From the NCBI GenBank assembly GCA_022829145.1, contig CM040753.1:20113884-20177883 (forward strand): a stretch of DNA of 64,000 nt. The letters run 5' to 3'. The position numbers and the translations under genes were made by a program. Positions within the stretch are counted from its first letter, which is position 1; the number at the start of each line of letters is the position of its first letter. This document shows, piece after piece, positions 33,085-47,094 of this stretch. This stretch comes from Albula goreensis (Eukaryota > Chordata > Actinopteri > Albuliformes > Albulidae). Under the pieces are notes generated by a model. The model did not search any database and was not told where the DNA came from. It worked only from the letters and a program-made list of their open reading frames with translations.

Positions 33085-33390
33085 TCATGTAATCTGCACT
33101 GGCTAATCCAGAACCATGAACTTTTGTTACATTTACATCTTTTAACTCCATTAAGAAATTCAGTTTATTTGTAGGTTAGCCTCTGGAATGTACTTATCTC
33201 AGAGTCTATTAAGGTCTGTGTGGACTGAATCGTTACTGAGTCCCAAAGCCCCATTAGCATTCTCTGCCACTTTCAAAACTCAGTTTCACTGCACCTCAAC
33301 ATGATGTGCCATTCTCTAAAGTTAGCTCCTCCTCTTACACAGTCTTTTGCCAGGAATTAAAATGGAGGTCACAGGGATTCTCATAATTTG
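33085..33390 (+). repeat. inverted-pair element, copy A
   Basis: The core 33181-33312 matches the reverse complement of 45595-45724 with about six mismatches in 130 bases. Its longest identical run is 41 bases. Homology fades outward but is still visible to about 33,085 (GCACTGG..., AAGAAATTCA.TTTAT) and to about 33,390 (GGTCA..GGGATTCTCATAA). There is no ORF, tRNA head, poly-A tail or terminal repeat. It is a constrained non-coding element or an unclassified repeat. Confidence 0.75.
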
Positions 33391-36300
33391 TGACATCAGG
33401 CCTACAGTTAAATTCAGTGGTGCAGACAGACACTGATTTACAACGTGACAGAGATTGTCCCAGGCTGAACCTGAGGAGACATTATAAAAATTTACCAAAA
33501 TGTGGAACAAAAAATCTCAAGAGTTTGAGCGATGATTGAGGATCCTCTAGCTTTGCAAATGTTAGTTTGACAGAGACATCCTGAAATGCTAAAGGTGGAA
33601 ATGGCTTAATGAGACAAAATGTTTAGACAAAATGTTCCATTAAAGCAAAAATTGTCCAGATGTATGCCTACTGGCTGTGAGCAAAACGACAAGTAAATAT
33701 GCATCAAACAAATTTTGTATCACTTAATACAGTGAAATATTTCCCAGAAGAGTATGAAAAGATGTAGAGATTAAATCTTAAAATAAAATGGCCACTGGAT
33801 AATTTCATTATAGTCTCAAGTGTCTGCCAGCTGTTCAGACAGTCTTCACTGAGCAGGCATCTGTTAACGTACACTGTTTACATGCACTAGGCTGTGAACT
33901 GCTCCTGTATTATTACAAAGTGCTGATCCACCCCTTTCTTTGATCTGCTGAATGGTAAGCATGTTTTAAAATGAAACCATGTATTGGTACTGCATCATTT
34001 TGAAAAGCAGTGTAAGTTGGAAAATTCTGTTATCATACAGGTCAAGTAAAAGCACTGTGACACACTTACTAGAGTTTCCCTGTGTTACAGAAGACACCGG
34101 TTAAAGTGTGAATATCTACTACAGATGATGTCACTCCCTTGGACCTTCAACAAAAGTGTGAAAAATGGCTATAATGAATATTTCATTTAACTGTGACCCC
34201 TTGATGTTTGTCTTAGTGTCTATCTCATTTTGGAATGTGGTTAGCATTGGCCATGGTTTGAAATCCTCAGAAGCACTTCCCCCATTACAGTGGTGGTGTG
34301 GCCCGGATAATATGACTGATGTCTATCATTCGATGGGAGTTTCTACGAGGTGAGGCTTATAAAGGAGTTCCAAGATGTGAGTGAGCTCTTCGATGATGGC
34401 TACAGACAGTCCTGGAGCCTCAGGAAGGATGTGATTGTTTACTTTGGCTTGGTTCTAGGGGCCTGTTGTCTTTGCTTTATACTGTTTGACCAGCAGACCC
34501 AAGAAAAGTCTGTTAAACCTTTTTAACTCTTAAAGCCCAAAATAGTTAGCAAATAGATAGCAAAATGTAAGCCCAGTGCAGTCATGCATGGCCTCACTTC
34601 ATTAGGAAAAGTAACGTCTCTTCATTTTCTCAACTTTACAAACATACTTCCTTCCATGTACTTATGCAAACACGTGAATGACAGTGTGTGGGGAAATTGC
34701 CTTAGAAGCAAGTCATAAAATTACTTTGGTTAAAGTCAGTGTGGCAAGTAATGATATGCCTATTCAATGTATTTTTCCTAAAACATAATAATGGATGCTT
34801 TTCAAAGATCTAGGCAAAGAATCATACTGATTTCAAACATTGCTTAAAAGCTGCAATAATGAGTCACTGGTCTGTGGGGCCAGTGTGATATAAAAATGGA
34901 ATCCTCACAGTGTGTGTCAGGTCATGCCCCAAATGGGATCATTCATCTCCTTGCTCATGAAAACAAGATTTGTTTTGTGTACAGCTTCCTGCAAGCTTGA
35001 TTGTCAGTGAAAACCTTTGACTCTAATGAAATTGGCTTTTCATTCTGTTGTAGTAAAGTGTAAAACATATTACATCTGCTATATGATTTAAGGTACAAGT
35101 GCAATAAGCATATTACCATTACATATAGAATTAAATTTATGCTCATGCTTCATTTATTCTGGGTTAAAGTGAAATGTAACTAACTAACTAATAAATAAAT
35201 AAATCTCCAGTCATAATGATTCATAAATATGTGAACTGGTTTATCACAGCCATTTTAGTGTGGCCTTTGTATGACCTTTACCTGTGGACTGTGTCTGATA
35301 GAAATCATGACCAGGGCACGAACAATGGAGGTGGTGAAATATCACACGCTGCTTATACGCTGTTATCACTCGCTGGCTAGCTCGCACTCATGCTTTGCCC
35401 ACTGCTTCATTTAAGACTTCGGTTGAGGGAACAGACTGGCGAGACATTTTCAAGCCACCTGTCACTACACATATTATCCCACTAGCTGAAAAATACTGCA
35501 TCCTGTCACTGTCAGATGGGCACCTTCTGAAACATGGCTGCATGAGAATTACCACAGATTCACTAACAGATTATTGTATATTGAATAGTACATTTGCTAG
35601 AGACTCATATACTCTCTTTTTAACAAATCCTGACTGGATCAATTTACAACAGAAGTAACTTAGGTCTGGCATATTCAATGCTGTTAGCAAGTGGGGATCT
35701 GCAGGGGGTGCGTTTAAACATGTTACACCTACTGGGCTGCTGCTGCTACATGTGACTCATGTCTGATTGGCATTTGTTGTCATCCTGAGGCACTGTGTGT
35801 TCTGTCAGAATCAAAGGAGTACACACACTTCAGCTATGTATAAAAGAAAGAAATCGCAGCATGAAAATGCTATCATATCCCAGAATCTTCCTTGGTACAT
35901 AAAAAAAAAACAGAGGGACAAAACATTGAGAGCAGATTCTCAGACTCTGAGGTCAAGTGAGGTACACTGTTGATCTGGGGCATGCGCTGTAGACAGTGTA
36001 TCTGGAAAAGATGCATTGTTCTTTTGGTCAAGGGATGCTATGAACACTGCTTATTTGGGTGCTCAGATTAGATATATCTGCTTTGCCTATGGTTCCGTTT
36101 AATAGAGCAGGGGCAGAGTATTTCCTGGTCCTGAGCCGGTGATTCAGACTGGAAATGTGCATATGCTAGATAGATCATGATAGGACAGTGTTTAGAGCGG
36201 TAACTGATTTTATTAGCAAACATCAGAGCTGTCAAAGGTGGGTGTCTTTAGGCCACAAAGGAGGCTATAGTTTGTTGATTCATTAGATTGTCAGCCTGGC

Positions 36301-39300
36301 AAGTAAAACTTCCTGAGACTGAAATTCAATCAGAATTTGTGCTTAGTTACTCATTTATCAATCTCATTTTGTCCTTAAAAAGGAAGTGTTACTTTTTCTA
36401 TTCAAAAAGTTGTGAAAGAAGTGTTAAGTATAAAATTGCTGAACTCACCCACATGTGTGCTTCATTATGGACAAACATAAAGGGCATATGGTGATTAATT
36501 CAAAAATGCACAGTTTAAAGCAGATTCGGTTAACACAGTTTAGACTGAAGTAACCTCACTAATCCACCTCTATGATGAAAAAAAGCAAATACGTACTTTC
36601 ATTTTTAAGTTAAGGATAAATGTTGATTCAATTCAGTCCATTCAGTCAAGCAGTCACACTCTGCCAAAATGCATCAACAAGCCATGAGGGCTCTTTCATT
36701 TTTATATGTCAAAAGTTGTACTTTGGTATTTCTTTTTGATAATTTATCCTATTTCAAAATACAAGCCTCCTTAAACCTTGTCATATGAATAAACTGAAGC
36801 TAATTTTACTTGAGAATGTGTGCCTCTGTAGTCAGTCCAGGACACTATGCATTTTAATGTTAAGTACATAAAATAAAACAGTACACAATAAAACACTGCC
36901 ATTCAGACACTGCCTGGTTGAAGATATAGGGGAAAACGCTGATGGTAATTTCATTACAGATACAGTATACCCCCATGTTTTAATGGTGTGGTGCAGATGT
37001 GAAATGCAGGAACTAAAGGGATTTTTTGCATCTTTTAATGTCTGTCTGCAGTTCAGCCTCTGTACATCATGTTACATTGATAGAAAGAGGCTCAATTAAG
37101 CCATTTGGGCATAATAAAAACATCTTTGTGTTCTTAGTATGCATTCACATGCTATATCTCAAGGCAAGCTGATCTGAAAGGCAAACAGTGTCAGAAATAA
37201 CACATAATTTTGAGAGTGGCATTTACTTCTGAAAGAAAGACAGTTTGAACACAGTTCAATTTACAGAATTTGCAGATTCTAGGAGATATAAATCCACATA
37301 TTTGATGCAACAGCTACACAATTTCCAGCCACAGAAACAAAAACAGGAACATTAATTTTAATTCACAAATGACATTCTATACATTCACCAATTAAAACTG
37401 AAAGATCAAACAGAATTAAATGTGTTATATATGTTTATGTTAAACTGTAAAGGAAATGATTTTTTTCTTAATTTTGTAAGCTAGCTTTGATGCTATTTCA
37501 AAGTGTCAGCTATAGGCATGTACTTCAGTGAGTTTGACACAAACAAGAACACAAGGACACTTTCCAGTTTCAACCAAACCTCCCCTCATAATGAAACATC
37601 TGCATTTAATGTGATGATATTGTATCCATAACAAGGTTGATCCTCTTTATTTCAATACATTTTCAGTGTGATTAAAAATCTTCTATGATCACTGTATTTC
37701 CAAACCTAATGTAGCTAGCTAAAGATTTCCTCCTGGGCCAGTAAGAGACTAGGGAGAAGTACATCAGAAATTTCATGCTTTCTAAGTTTCTGAATTTATT
37801 AACAGTTTTGATGAATGAATTACCTTGATGAGCATTAATTTATTGACAAAACAGACAATAGACCCATGAGGACTAGCACTGCACAGTGTTTCTAACACCA
37901 GACTGCTTATTTTTGTACTGGGCTACTGATGAGCCTCTGGAATTAATTTGAATGGTGATCAGAAAAGATAGGGCTGATAGATTTGAACCAATCAGTGAGA
38001 GCACACCAGGGCATAATTGAGGATAATAGCGAGGACAGTGGGGGGGTGGGAAAGTGAATAAGATGTCAGCGTTCCACCTTAAAAAAGATGTGGGCACAAC
38101 AGACTGCAGATTTTGAGTACCTCAACCAAAAAGTATGGGAGGGGAAGGGAAAAAACATCTTTTTTACTATAGCCTTCACAGTTTCTGTCCCCCACCACCA
38201 CCACCACCCACAAGCAGTGGAGAACCTGCTGCAGATGCAGATGACACAGGGGACGTTCAGTGTCTGTGGGGACAGAGAGGGAGTGACACAGACTTTACTG
38301 TTGTGGCCTTGGCAACGTCTCACCCTAATTCACTTTGATTCGACAAAGGATGAGAGCTGGGCTGCCTTGCCACAACTGAGAGTGGAAAAGAGATGCTGGG
38401 AAAGAGAGAGGTGCATATAACCCTGTAAGACCTGATGGAGTGCTACAATTTAATCAGAATAAATTGCCTTCTTATGTGGTCAGACTAATGGAAAGTGTAT
38501 ATGTTTTATGTTTTGCAGCTTGCAACCTATCAGTGCAGTATGTGTCTCACTGTGCAAATATAATTATTTATATAATAATACCTGTGTATTTTCAGTTGCC
38601 CTGGCTTTGACTGTTTTAATCTCAAATAACTAGCTGGATCACATGCAAAATCACATACACCAATAGTAAGAAAAATCACATTATTTTTAGGATTAGGGTC
38701 AATTTTTATCCAGTCAATTCAGGACATGAACAAAAATTCTCTTGATGAATTGAAACATTCTCATTATTCTCTGTAAAGATTTTTTCAATGCATAAACAGA
38801 ATTTCACATTCATTTCATAAATGAAATCAATGGTGTTAAACCCAGATTATCACAAACACTTCCGGGCAGCTCAAAGGAAGGTTAACTCCAGAGCTTGGTA
38901 ATTTTGATTAATATTTCAGACCAGTTTCATGGCAACTCTTCCCATCAAGCTCATTGTGAAACATTTCATAATGCTCTGCCTGTTGAATGTAGATTTTCTG
39001 CCAGCTGTGGCGGTAGGCGGCCATGATAAGAACACAATGTCATATGGTAACACCTCCAGAGATGGAGACAATTCAGAGGCTACATCCTCAGACGAAATAA
39101 CACTGATATTTGGTTAATGCAGTTCACTGCTTCTGCCAGCTATTTTGCCACTTCTTAAAACTCCCTATTAAACTTTCACATGATAAATCCTTTAATTACT
39201 CAAAAGGGTGGAACTATGAGAGCAGTAGCTTATTGATGCAATGTCACAATGTGTAGGAAGCTGCTTGACAGTGCTGGATTATAGAGTGTAGAGTGCAGCA

Positions 39301-40860
39301 GCTCTACAATGGGATAAATAATTAGAAGCGACTTGTTGTGACATCTGTTTCTGACTCCCTGCTGCATTTGGGGGGCAGAACTCAGAGACCAATGCACCAA
39401 TATGTGAGGATGTGATCGTGGCAAAGCATCCACTGAAATGTTCCATATTTCTTTCTGTATTGACACTTAGAAAAACTCTCACACAAATGCCATTATAAAT
39501 TTATTATGATTATAGTATCACACAGGGCAAGCTGCATGTTTAAATGTTTAATTTAACATTATGAACATTCATAAGGCAGAAATCTGTCATCTGGGTCAAA
39601 ATGTTCCCCCTTTGCATCAGTCAGTCACACACTCTGATCATGGGGATTCTCAAATATCCCATGCTTTCTGTACCAGTCTGCTGTTCAAGGCGTGTGTTCT
39701 GTCTAAGCAGCTCCACTCAAAATAATGAATAAGATTATTTATTGACTTCTTGCAACTAGACTTGCAAGAGTCATGGCACTAAACATGACTGGTTTTGCAT
39801 TGCAGTAAAACAGTGCAGGGTATGTCTTAATTACTGTCATTTGCCATGCATTTTGCAAAGTTCCAGTGTACATTTGCACTTGTAATGGGGAGGGGGGTTC
39901 CAGAGCTGACTGTATTGATGTTTGAAGCAGCTCTTTGTTAACTCTGACACACTGCTGGGTAAAGCCAGCAAACAGCATGACAAGAGCATTTACACACTAA
40001 ACACAAAAGGAAAACCCCTTTGGAGATAAAATGAAAACTAGGCAGAAATGGTGCACTTCAAATTGGTCAATAAATTACAATGACACAAGGAGTCCAGGTG
40101 GCATTTAATTTTATGTGTAATTATGTCTCCTCTTACAACAATGAATGAAGACGCTTTAATATATTTAAGAAGTCACTCAGCTAGTCTGGACCTATTGATG
40201 GAGAGTGGAGGAACCTGTCATTTTAAGCATCATAAGCATTTAAAAAATGACCTCTTTGAGGGTCAAAACTGCCTTTCAAATGTGTATAAACAAGTTTTTA
40301 ATTTGACATGTCTACATTAAATCACACATCATTGGGCCCTCAGGTGCAGGGCTAATTTCTTTCACTGTCATTATATTCTGCTAGATTGTAGCATATCTGC
40401 AAACTACCAACCCTTGCAAATGTAGCATCATAGCAGGAAATGTAGAGTCAGTGCAGAGGGCTAGTTCTTCAAACAATTTGAAAAGCCACCTTATTTTATT
40501 ATCTCATCACATATTGTGAAGTGAAGAAAACAATTTTACATTTTGAATAATCTTTTGTGTTTCTAGCTTTGCATCAGTCTCTGTTTTCATAGGTTCTGCA
40601 CAAGAATTTCATACAGGTACTTACAATACATATTTAGAATCAGTTAGTCAAATGTTTGTCTTTGTATGTAGTATATTTTTTTTACCTTTCTATGCATAAA
40701 AAACACTTAAGCCAACAAAGCCGCGAGCCGAAAAAGCTGTAGAATGTTTTCTAGTGAGTGTCACAAAGCAGTGCATGTGTTTGTTATTACAAACCATTGT
40801 ATTTAACTTAAATTTTTTATATAAAAGGCTTTATGGCTGTCCGTTTGCAAGTATGAGTTG
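33391..40860. other. gene-poor DNA
   Basis: No gene recognised. A 68-codon stop-free stretch at 34,320-34,523 lacks an ATG and is described under findings. A CCACCACCACC run lies near 38,195. Confidence 0.6.
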
Positions 40861-40907
40861 TCCGTAAATTGGATGTTCGTAACCTGGAGACTGTCTGTAA
40901 TTTGGAA
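40861..40907 (+). repeat. 15-17-bp imperfect triple repeat
   Basis: Three units of the form TCCGTAANTTGGA/TTCGTAACCTGGA/TCTGTAATTTGGA follow each other, with a weaker GTCCGTTTGC unit just upstream. This phrase is typical of the body of some fish DNA transposons, but no ends were found. Confidence 0.5.
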
Positions 40908-40959
40908 TTTAACCATTTTAAATAACCTTCAAATGGTATTAATGAGAAAAACTGACAGC

Positions 40960-41268
40960 ACACCTCTGGTGACAAACTATTGTGTTATGTAAATGACAAC
41001 CTTCAACTGTTGATCACAGCTGGGAGTCAGCAAGTGGCAACTACCCCAGACAAAGTGGATGCAGACATCCTGACCATCAAAGACCATCAGTAATTCCTGT
41101 TGCCATTGCTCCACGGGATTAAAGGCTGGTCACATCAACAGTTCATTGAGTTAAAGCTAAGTTGCAGCTTTGCGGGCAGACATGCTGCCTCACCTGCAAC
41201 AATAAGGCTTTTTCTCCAAGAGCACTTCTTGTGCGGTCCGTTCTTCTTATAATTACAACAAAATCCAA
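40960..41268 (+). repeat. possible solo-LTR-like relic
   Basis: The stretch ends with AATAAGGCTTTTTCTCC, a CTTGTGCGGTCC phrase, CTTCTTATAATTACAACA. That is the look of an R-U5 end of a fish LTR with terminal CA. The 5' edge and target-site duplication were not found. Confidence 0.2.
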
Positions 41269-41584
41269 CACTACCTTATCTTGAAGCTGAGGGTCTGATC
41301 TTGGTGCATTTACATTCTGGCAAAGCTTTGCAGAGCCCTCTTCCCTTCTTCAATATAATACATTGTCCTTTGAATGCATACATAATGTCCTTCAAACATT
41401 TTTTCACAGTATATCCAATCCCCAAATGAAGGCTAAGGAAAATCAATGGTTATAGCCCTTTGAAGAAGGTTAATTTAAGACCTGACTGAGTTTCTAAAAC
41501 CTGTATACATGGTTGTTTTTTTCATCAAAAAAGATAATTTTTGGTGAAATTTCACATCAGGAAATGCAAATTACACTTATTATT

Positions 41585-41778
41585 ATTATTGTCATTTAGC
41601 TGATGCTTTTATCCAAAGTGACAGTTGCTTAGACTAACCAAGGGCCAATCCCCCCTGGGAGCAATGTGGGGTTAGGGCCCAACAGCAATGGCATTCTTGC
41701 TGTGGCTGGACAGGGACTTGAACCACCAACCTCAGGGGTCCCAGTCATTTACCTTAGCCACTAGACTATATGCCCCAC
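41585..41778 (+). mobile_element. fish SINE-like repeat
   Basis: The motif GCTGATGCTTTTATCCAAAG, then a line such as GACTTGAACCACCAACCTC and a final TTAGCCACTAGACTAT, is a very common dispersed fish repeat. Its tRNA-like end gives the phrase about accounts of accession to a B-box-like sequence on the minus strand. Identified from remembered consensus, not from a search. A TTATTATTATT microsatellite sits at its start. Confidence 0.6.
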
Positions 41779-43194
41779 TCAAAATGTTTTTCTGAAAGAC
41801 TCTTTCACTGCATCATGATGGGAGTTTTTTTTTCACTCAAAATTAATGTTGATGTAGAAAAGGTAAATCAAAACTTAAAGATATTTAAAGAAATTCTCAA
41901 TGATTGAATTAACAGGGTAGTCAAAGAATACCAGAGTTATTTTGGCATTTCTTAATTGATTTTTTTCAGCTGTCTCTATTCACTTTGTAGAATCTCAAGT
42001 ATCAATTGAATATTTAATATTCAATTATTTAGACCAGAGAATCATTCTTACTGTGAAGGTTAAAGCAATGTCATTTGTATTATACATTTTAAACCATATA
42101 CCTTTTGTTGCTTACTTTTTAAAGTGGCCTGCTCCTTCAATATTCCAAAGAGAGCAACTCTCTCCCCCAAGCGAAAGAAGGATGTTTTGTGCCAAATAGC
42201 AAAATGACAAGGTAGTCTATACATCTGCTGCTGTGAAGCTATTGGCCACTGGAGCAAAGCAAAGAACAGGTGTGAAGATGATGATGCTACAACTGTGTAG
42301 TGACTCTGTACCTTATCGCTTTTATGCAACATTTGTGATACTTGTTGGCTCAATCAAGCTTAAAAGTTGAACTGTTTGCCCTTTTCTTTACTGCAGCATT
42401 GTAAAGAAGTGCTGGCCTGAAATGCTGGTTCTTCATGCTTGAGTGTGAACCACTTCTTTATTTTTTATTGCTTATGTCTAGCAAAAAATAACCAAGACAA
42501 CTATTTCAGAACCTGAAAGCTGGATGCACATGATGGTCAAACTGTAAAGATAAAAAACAAGTAACCATGAGGACCTGAATTGTACATTCTCTTAGATGTC
42601 CCTAACAGAACGTAGTATAGTGAAACAAGTTTGACTGACATAGGCTGCCCCAGCAAAAAAAGAAACACTTTAAAGAGAACGGCAAAAGATCAATAGAACT
42701 GGAGAGATGGAATTGGAAAGGGCAGGTGGTAAATGGATGAAAAGAAATGGAGGAGAGGGAATAAATGAAAACAATGAGGTAAAAAGGACAGGTTGGAAGC
42801 AAAACGAATGAAGGACAGGGAATTCTGGGAAATACAGAGAGAACAATGAAGTGGAGTAAAAATGCAGAAGAGCTACCTTAGCATGGCAAGCTAAAATGAC
42901 AACCGTAACAAAGCTAACAGGGAGAATAAATAATGAAGAAAAAAAAGAAAAGCTAAAATATGCAATATGGGCAAAGAATCAAGAACAGAGGGAAAAGGCA
43001 ATGACTATGACAACTATTAGAAGCTGGCTTAATACATAACCTTGTCTTACTGAACATCTCTGAAGGTTTAAAGAAAAATGATGCATTATACCAAAATAGA
43101 ATGTAAAGAAGACATTGGCAAGTTTAATACACATAATACATATGTATCTATTTTCATTTGCAAAGTCAAAGGCCTAAGAGTGGAATTCCCTCTT

Positions 43195-43420
43195 CCCATC
43201 TATGAGAGATTAATCACCACACCCCTTCTGTCATATAACTGAAGACACCTCAGCCCTCTGGTATTTATCAGACAGAACCGGTGCCATTCATTGACAGAGC
43301 CGACCAGGTGTGTGGCTCAGGCTGATTAACCAAGCCCTGAATACAGGCGGCTGCTGGAGACTGCCTAACCCTCAGCAGGCATTTGCATTCACTCCTGCTA
43401 TAACTGTCTTTGCTTTGTGT
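43195..43420. promoter_or_regulatory. possible conserved regulatory block
   Basis: Balanced composition with GATTAATC, TGACAG, GCTGATTAACC, CAGGTGTG and a TTTGCATTCA octamer-like motif within about 220 bases. No ORF or repeat. Motif texture only. Confidence 0.25.
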
Positions 43421-45419
43421 CATGCTTCACCAGTTTGAGATGTTTACTTTTGCGATATCAAGAACCCCTTTATCCTTGGTTACTTTGATATTTTTAATTT
43501 TATACTCATTACTGCATTGTGTAAACGTTTGCACATTTAACTGCAGACCCAGGCTTTTGGCAAATACACCAGTTAATTACATTTGCATGAAACATTTACT
43601 ACTTTATATTCAAAGGACTCTAATTATGAGGAACTATCCACGAGTTCAGTGTTACAGAATTTAAACAAAAAGACTTGATTCTCAATGTGTAATCTTTTCC
43701 TAGTATGGTTGGTCATGCGGTGAAAAGGGCTAATATTAAAATCCACATACACATGTGCTGTCTGACATGCCTCCAGGGGTTGGGTGAAAATTATGCAGCC
43801 TCTTCTGTTCATTTGATTTTGCAATCGGAGCAATGTGGGCCTTGTCAAAATTCAAATCTCAGTGATGTATCATTTCAAAAGGACTGGCTATGTGGAAGCT
43901 TGCCACATCAGGGCTTTTTTAACCCTAAATTTGGGTTACGATCTAGGAAGGCAAGGTAAAGTAAAGGATAAAGAGTGGTTCAGAGTAAAGCAATGCTCTT
44001 TCATGACGATTATAGGCCTATACACTTAAATACATCACAGGTCTGCACAGATCTCTCCCTCAACCTCAAACCAAATCCACTGCCCACATCATCACTCCAA
44101 CAACACGCTGCCCCTCTGGGTGCATATAAGTATACATTTAGCTGGGGCTTTGTGCAACAGGCTTTTAAATAAAGTGTTTAAGGGTACAATGTGCCGGCCC
44201 ATTGTATGTGTTCACCACAACCTTTCTGTTCATCTTACAGTGTGTCTGGAGCCTATTGATGTAACTGAGGCTTTATGTAAATAAGGCTTACCACTTTTGT
44301 AATGGTACCAAATTCAAGCATAAAAAAAGATCAGATTTTTCTCTCTTTATTAATTTCTTAATGATCTACTTCAAGCAGGCACAAAATAAGAGCTCGGGCT
44401 TATCAAAAATAAATTTAAATGTATTTTCTCAAGACATTTCCTTTTATTGGAATTTTTTGGCATGGCTGTTGTTGTAAATTATCCACAAAAGCATTAAGTT
44501 ATCATATATGAGTATTGTGGGAGATCCTATTATAGCTGATTTATTGCAAAGGTTAAAATATACAATTCCTGTAAGTTAATGGGTGATATGAAAGTAAGAT
44601 GTACAATAACCTTACTCTTATGAGATCGTACATATCCATTATACTCATCATATAATAGATATGTATGATTTTATTTAATCCTATATCATAAAAGTTGAGT
44701 TCATACACATAACATGTGACATGTATATTCAGATTGCTATTCTTCCCATTCCTTTTTACCAGTAAATACATTTTAATAACAAAACTATACCACTCTCCCC
44801 TGCGTTCATTGTACGAACTTAATACTATTCTTGAAATACAAGTTCACATGCTCAGTTGAAAACTCAGGGTAGCACCCAATGACCCTGGGAAAGCCAGTAA
44901 AGTTCTTCAGCTGGATGAGCACTCTTGATTGTAGAGATTAAACTGAAATGTGATTCCACAAACCAATGGGCCTTTGGTAAACTACATGAACTCCGTGGCA
45001 GCATGGGCTCTGCTCAGTGCTGATGGAGGACACGTGCACAGCACCAGGCAAAATATTGCAGAAGAATAATGTTACATTTATAGATGTTATGAAAGAAATA
45101 TAAAAAACCCACTCATAATCTATTTGGGACATGTGATCCTTTAGGTGGAGGTTTAGATGTATCAAGTTAGGGTTACATTGTGAGGTTGGCTGGTTCATGA
45201 ATTCGATGGTTCTTCATCTGTTGCCCAAATGAGTTAAGTAAACTATCACTCCTCCTTCCAAAATGGGCAGAATAAATATATTTACACACACTTGTCATTT
45301 TCCAATTTAGTTCCCTTGATTTATATACCACATGCCATGTGACCTTTTTGTGCATTTGGAATTGGTTTCATTCACTGTGACAAATAGGATACTTAATTGA
45401 AAGGTTTGTTGCAACAAAA

Positions 45420-45800
45420 AGTTATGAGAATCCCATTGACCTGCAGGTTATTAATCTCTTGGCATAACTATCCTAGTTGGTGTCAACATTTTAGTGCCTG
45501 GAGTGTGCACTTGTCTTAGGAAAGCAGCTTTGGAAATCATTTAAAGTCTGTTCAAAGATCGAGAGGGAGTAAGAAATAACTTAAGAGGATGACATGGCAT
45601 ATCATGTTGAGGTGCAGTGAAATTGAGTTTTGAGAGTGGCAGAGAATGCTAATGGGGCTTTGGGACTCAGTTACGATTCAGTCCACACAGACCTTAATAG
45701 ACTCTGAGATAAGCACATTCCAGGGGCTACAGGCAACATAAGAATAAATTGAATTTCTTCATGAAGTTAAAAGAAAAATAAAACAAGTGCTTGCGATACT
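45420..45800 (-). repeat. inverted-pair element, copy B
   Basis: Reverse-complement partner of the element at 33,085-33,390, with the core at 45595-45724. It is longer than copy A because about 100 extra bases lie between the core and the GGGATTCTCATAA block (plus strand TTATGAGAATCCCATTGACC at about 45,422). No coding content. Confidence 0.75.
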
Positions 45801-46526
45801 GAAATGGCCAGTGCACATTGTAGAAATCCTCTTTGAATCGTAGAAATTCAGCCACTTGACACCTCAGGGAATAATTACAGGAGTGAAATACAGTAATTGA
45901 AATGGAAGACTGCCTTGCTTGTATATATGAATTATGAATGAGTGATATATGTATATGCAGATATCTGCATTAATGAATAAGAATCATGGTATATTTAATA
46001 GCTGTAATGCATCAGGACATTGGTAACATCTCTGTAAAAAGATGGAATGCATACAGCCACACCGCCCCATCCCTGGATTTGTGCTTGGGATGGCTAACTC
46101 TTACTGGCTCATCAATAAAACTTCTAGCAGAGAGTTTCCTGCCCCAATGCACAAGGTCACCTACACTTAGCTTCAGCTGTCAGGAAAGCCAAAGTTACAG
46201 GGTGCACTCAGGTATGTCACATTGTTCTCCAATTCTTTATTCTGTGTCCATAGCAATTTATAAACCATAGACCTCCTTGAAATTTTGTTTGGGAAGGTCA
46301 GTGGCAGAGGGGAGGGTATGCCACTTGGGAGTCTTAGTTAAGTGCTGTGCATTTTGAGGCTGACCTCTTTCATAATAGATGTAAGTATCCCCACCACATT
46401 TGCACTAGTTAATCTACAACAAACCTCCAATGAAAGTTATTTAAGTTCTAACTTATACATTTTACATTTTTATATTTTTGTTATTATTGTTATTACCTCT
46501 AAAAATAATAATTAATCAATCTAAAT

Positions 46527-46539
46527 AGTAGTAGTATTA

Positions 46540-46600
<61 letters not shown>

Positions 46601-46629
46601 TAATAATAATAATAATAATAATAATAGTA

Positions 46630-46664
<35 letters not shown>
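46527..46664. repeat. (TAA/TAG)n microsatellite
   Basis: About 138 bases of trinucleotide repeat with TAG and AAC variants. Confidence 0.98.
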
Positions 46665-47094
46665 TGGAATCATAAACAGCACTATAACATAGGAAGACAA
46701 AGAAAGGGATTGTGAAAAGGTAAACATAAAAGTAATTGAGATGGGTAAGATGAGATGAAATAGATGGAGAGAAAAAGATGTGTGAGTTGGAACATGGCTA
46801 CCGGCTGACACATAACAGGGTAGCTCTCACAAGGGCGGTGTCATCTTGATTTACACAGGGGAAAAAGGAGCTATGCTGAAGATTATAGAGAAGACACAGG
46901 GTGTTCGTTTTCATAATGGAATCTTAATACCCATGACTCGCCTGCTATGTTGTAAAAAAAACCCAACAAAACTGACTGTGGTAGACTAATTCTCCTTCCA
47001 TCAAAGTCCTTAGTCTCCATGCCACCAGTTAACCTTTTTGTAATTCCTATAAGGTCCTGGTATTTACTTTCCGTTTGTAGTGGAAGGCAGCAAG

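Noticed and set aside
46521-46811. Minus-strand Ile-rich frame
   Set aside because: Translation of the TAA microsatellite.
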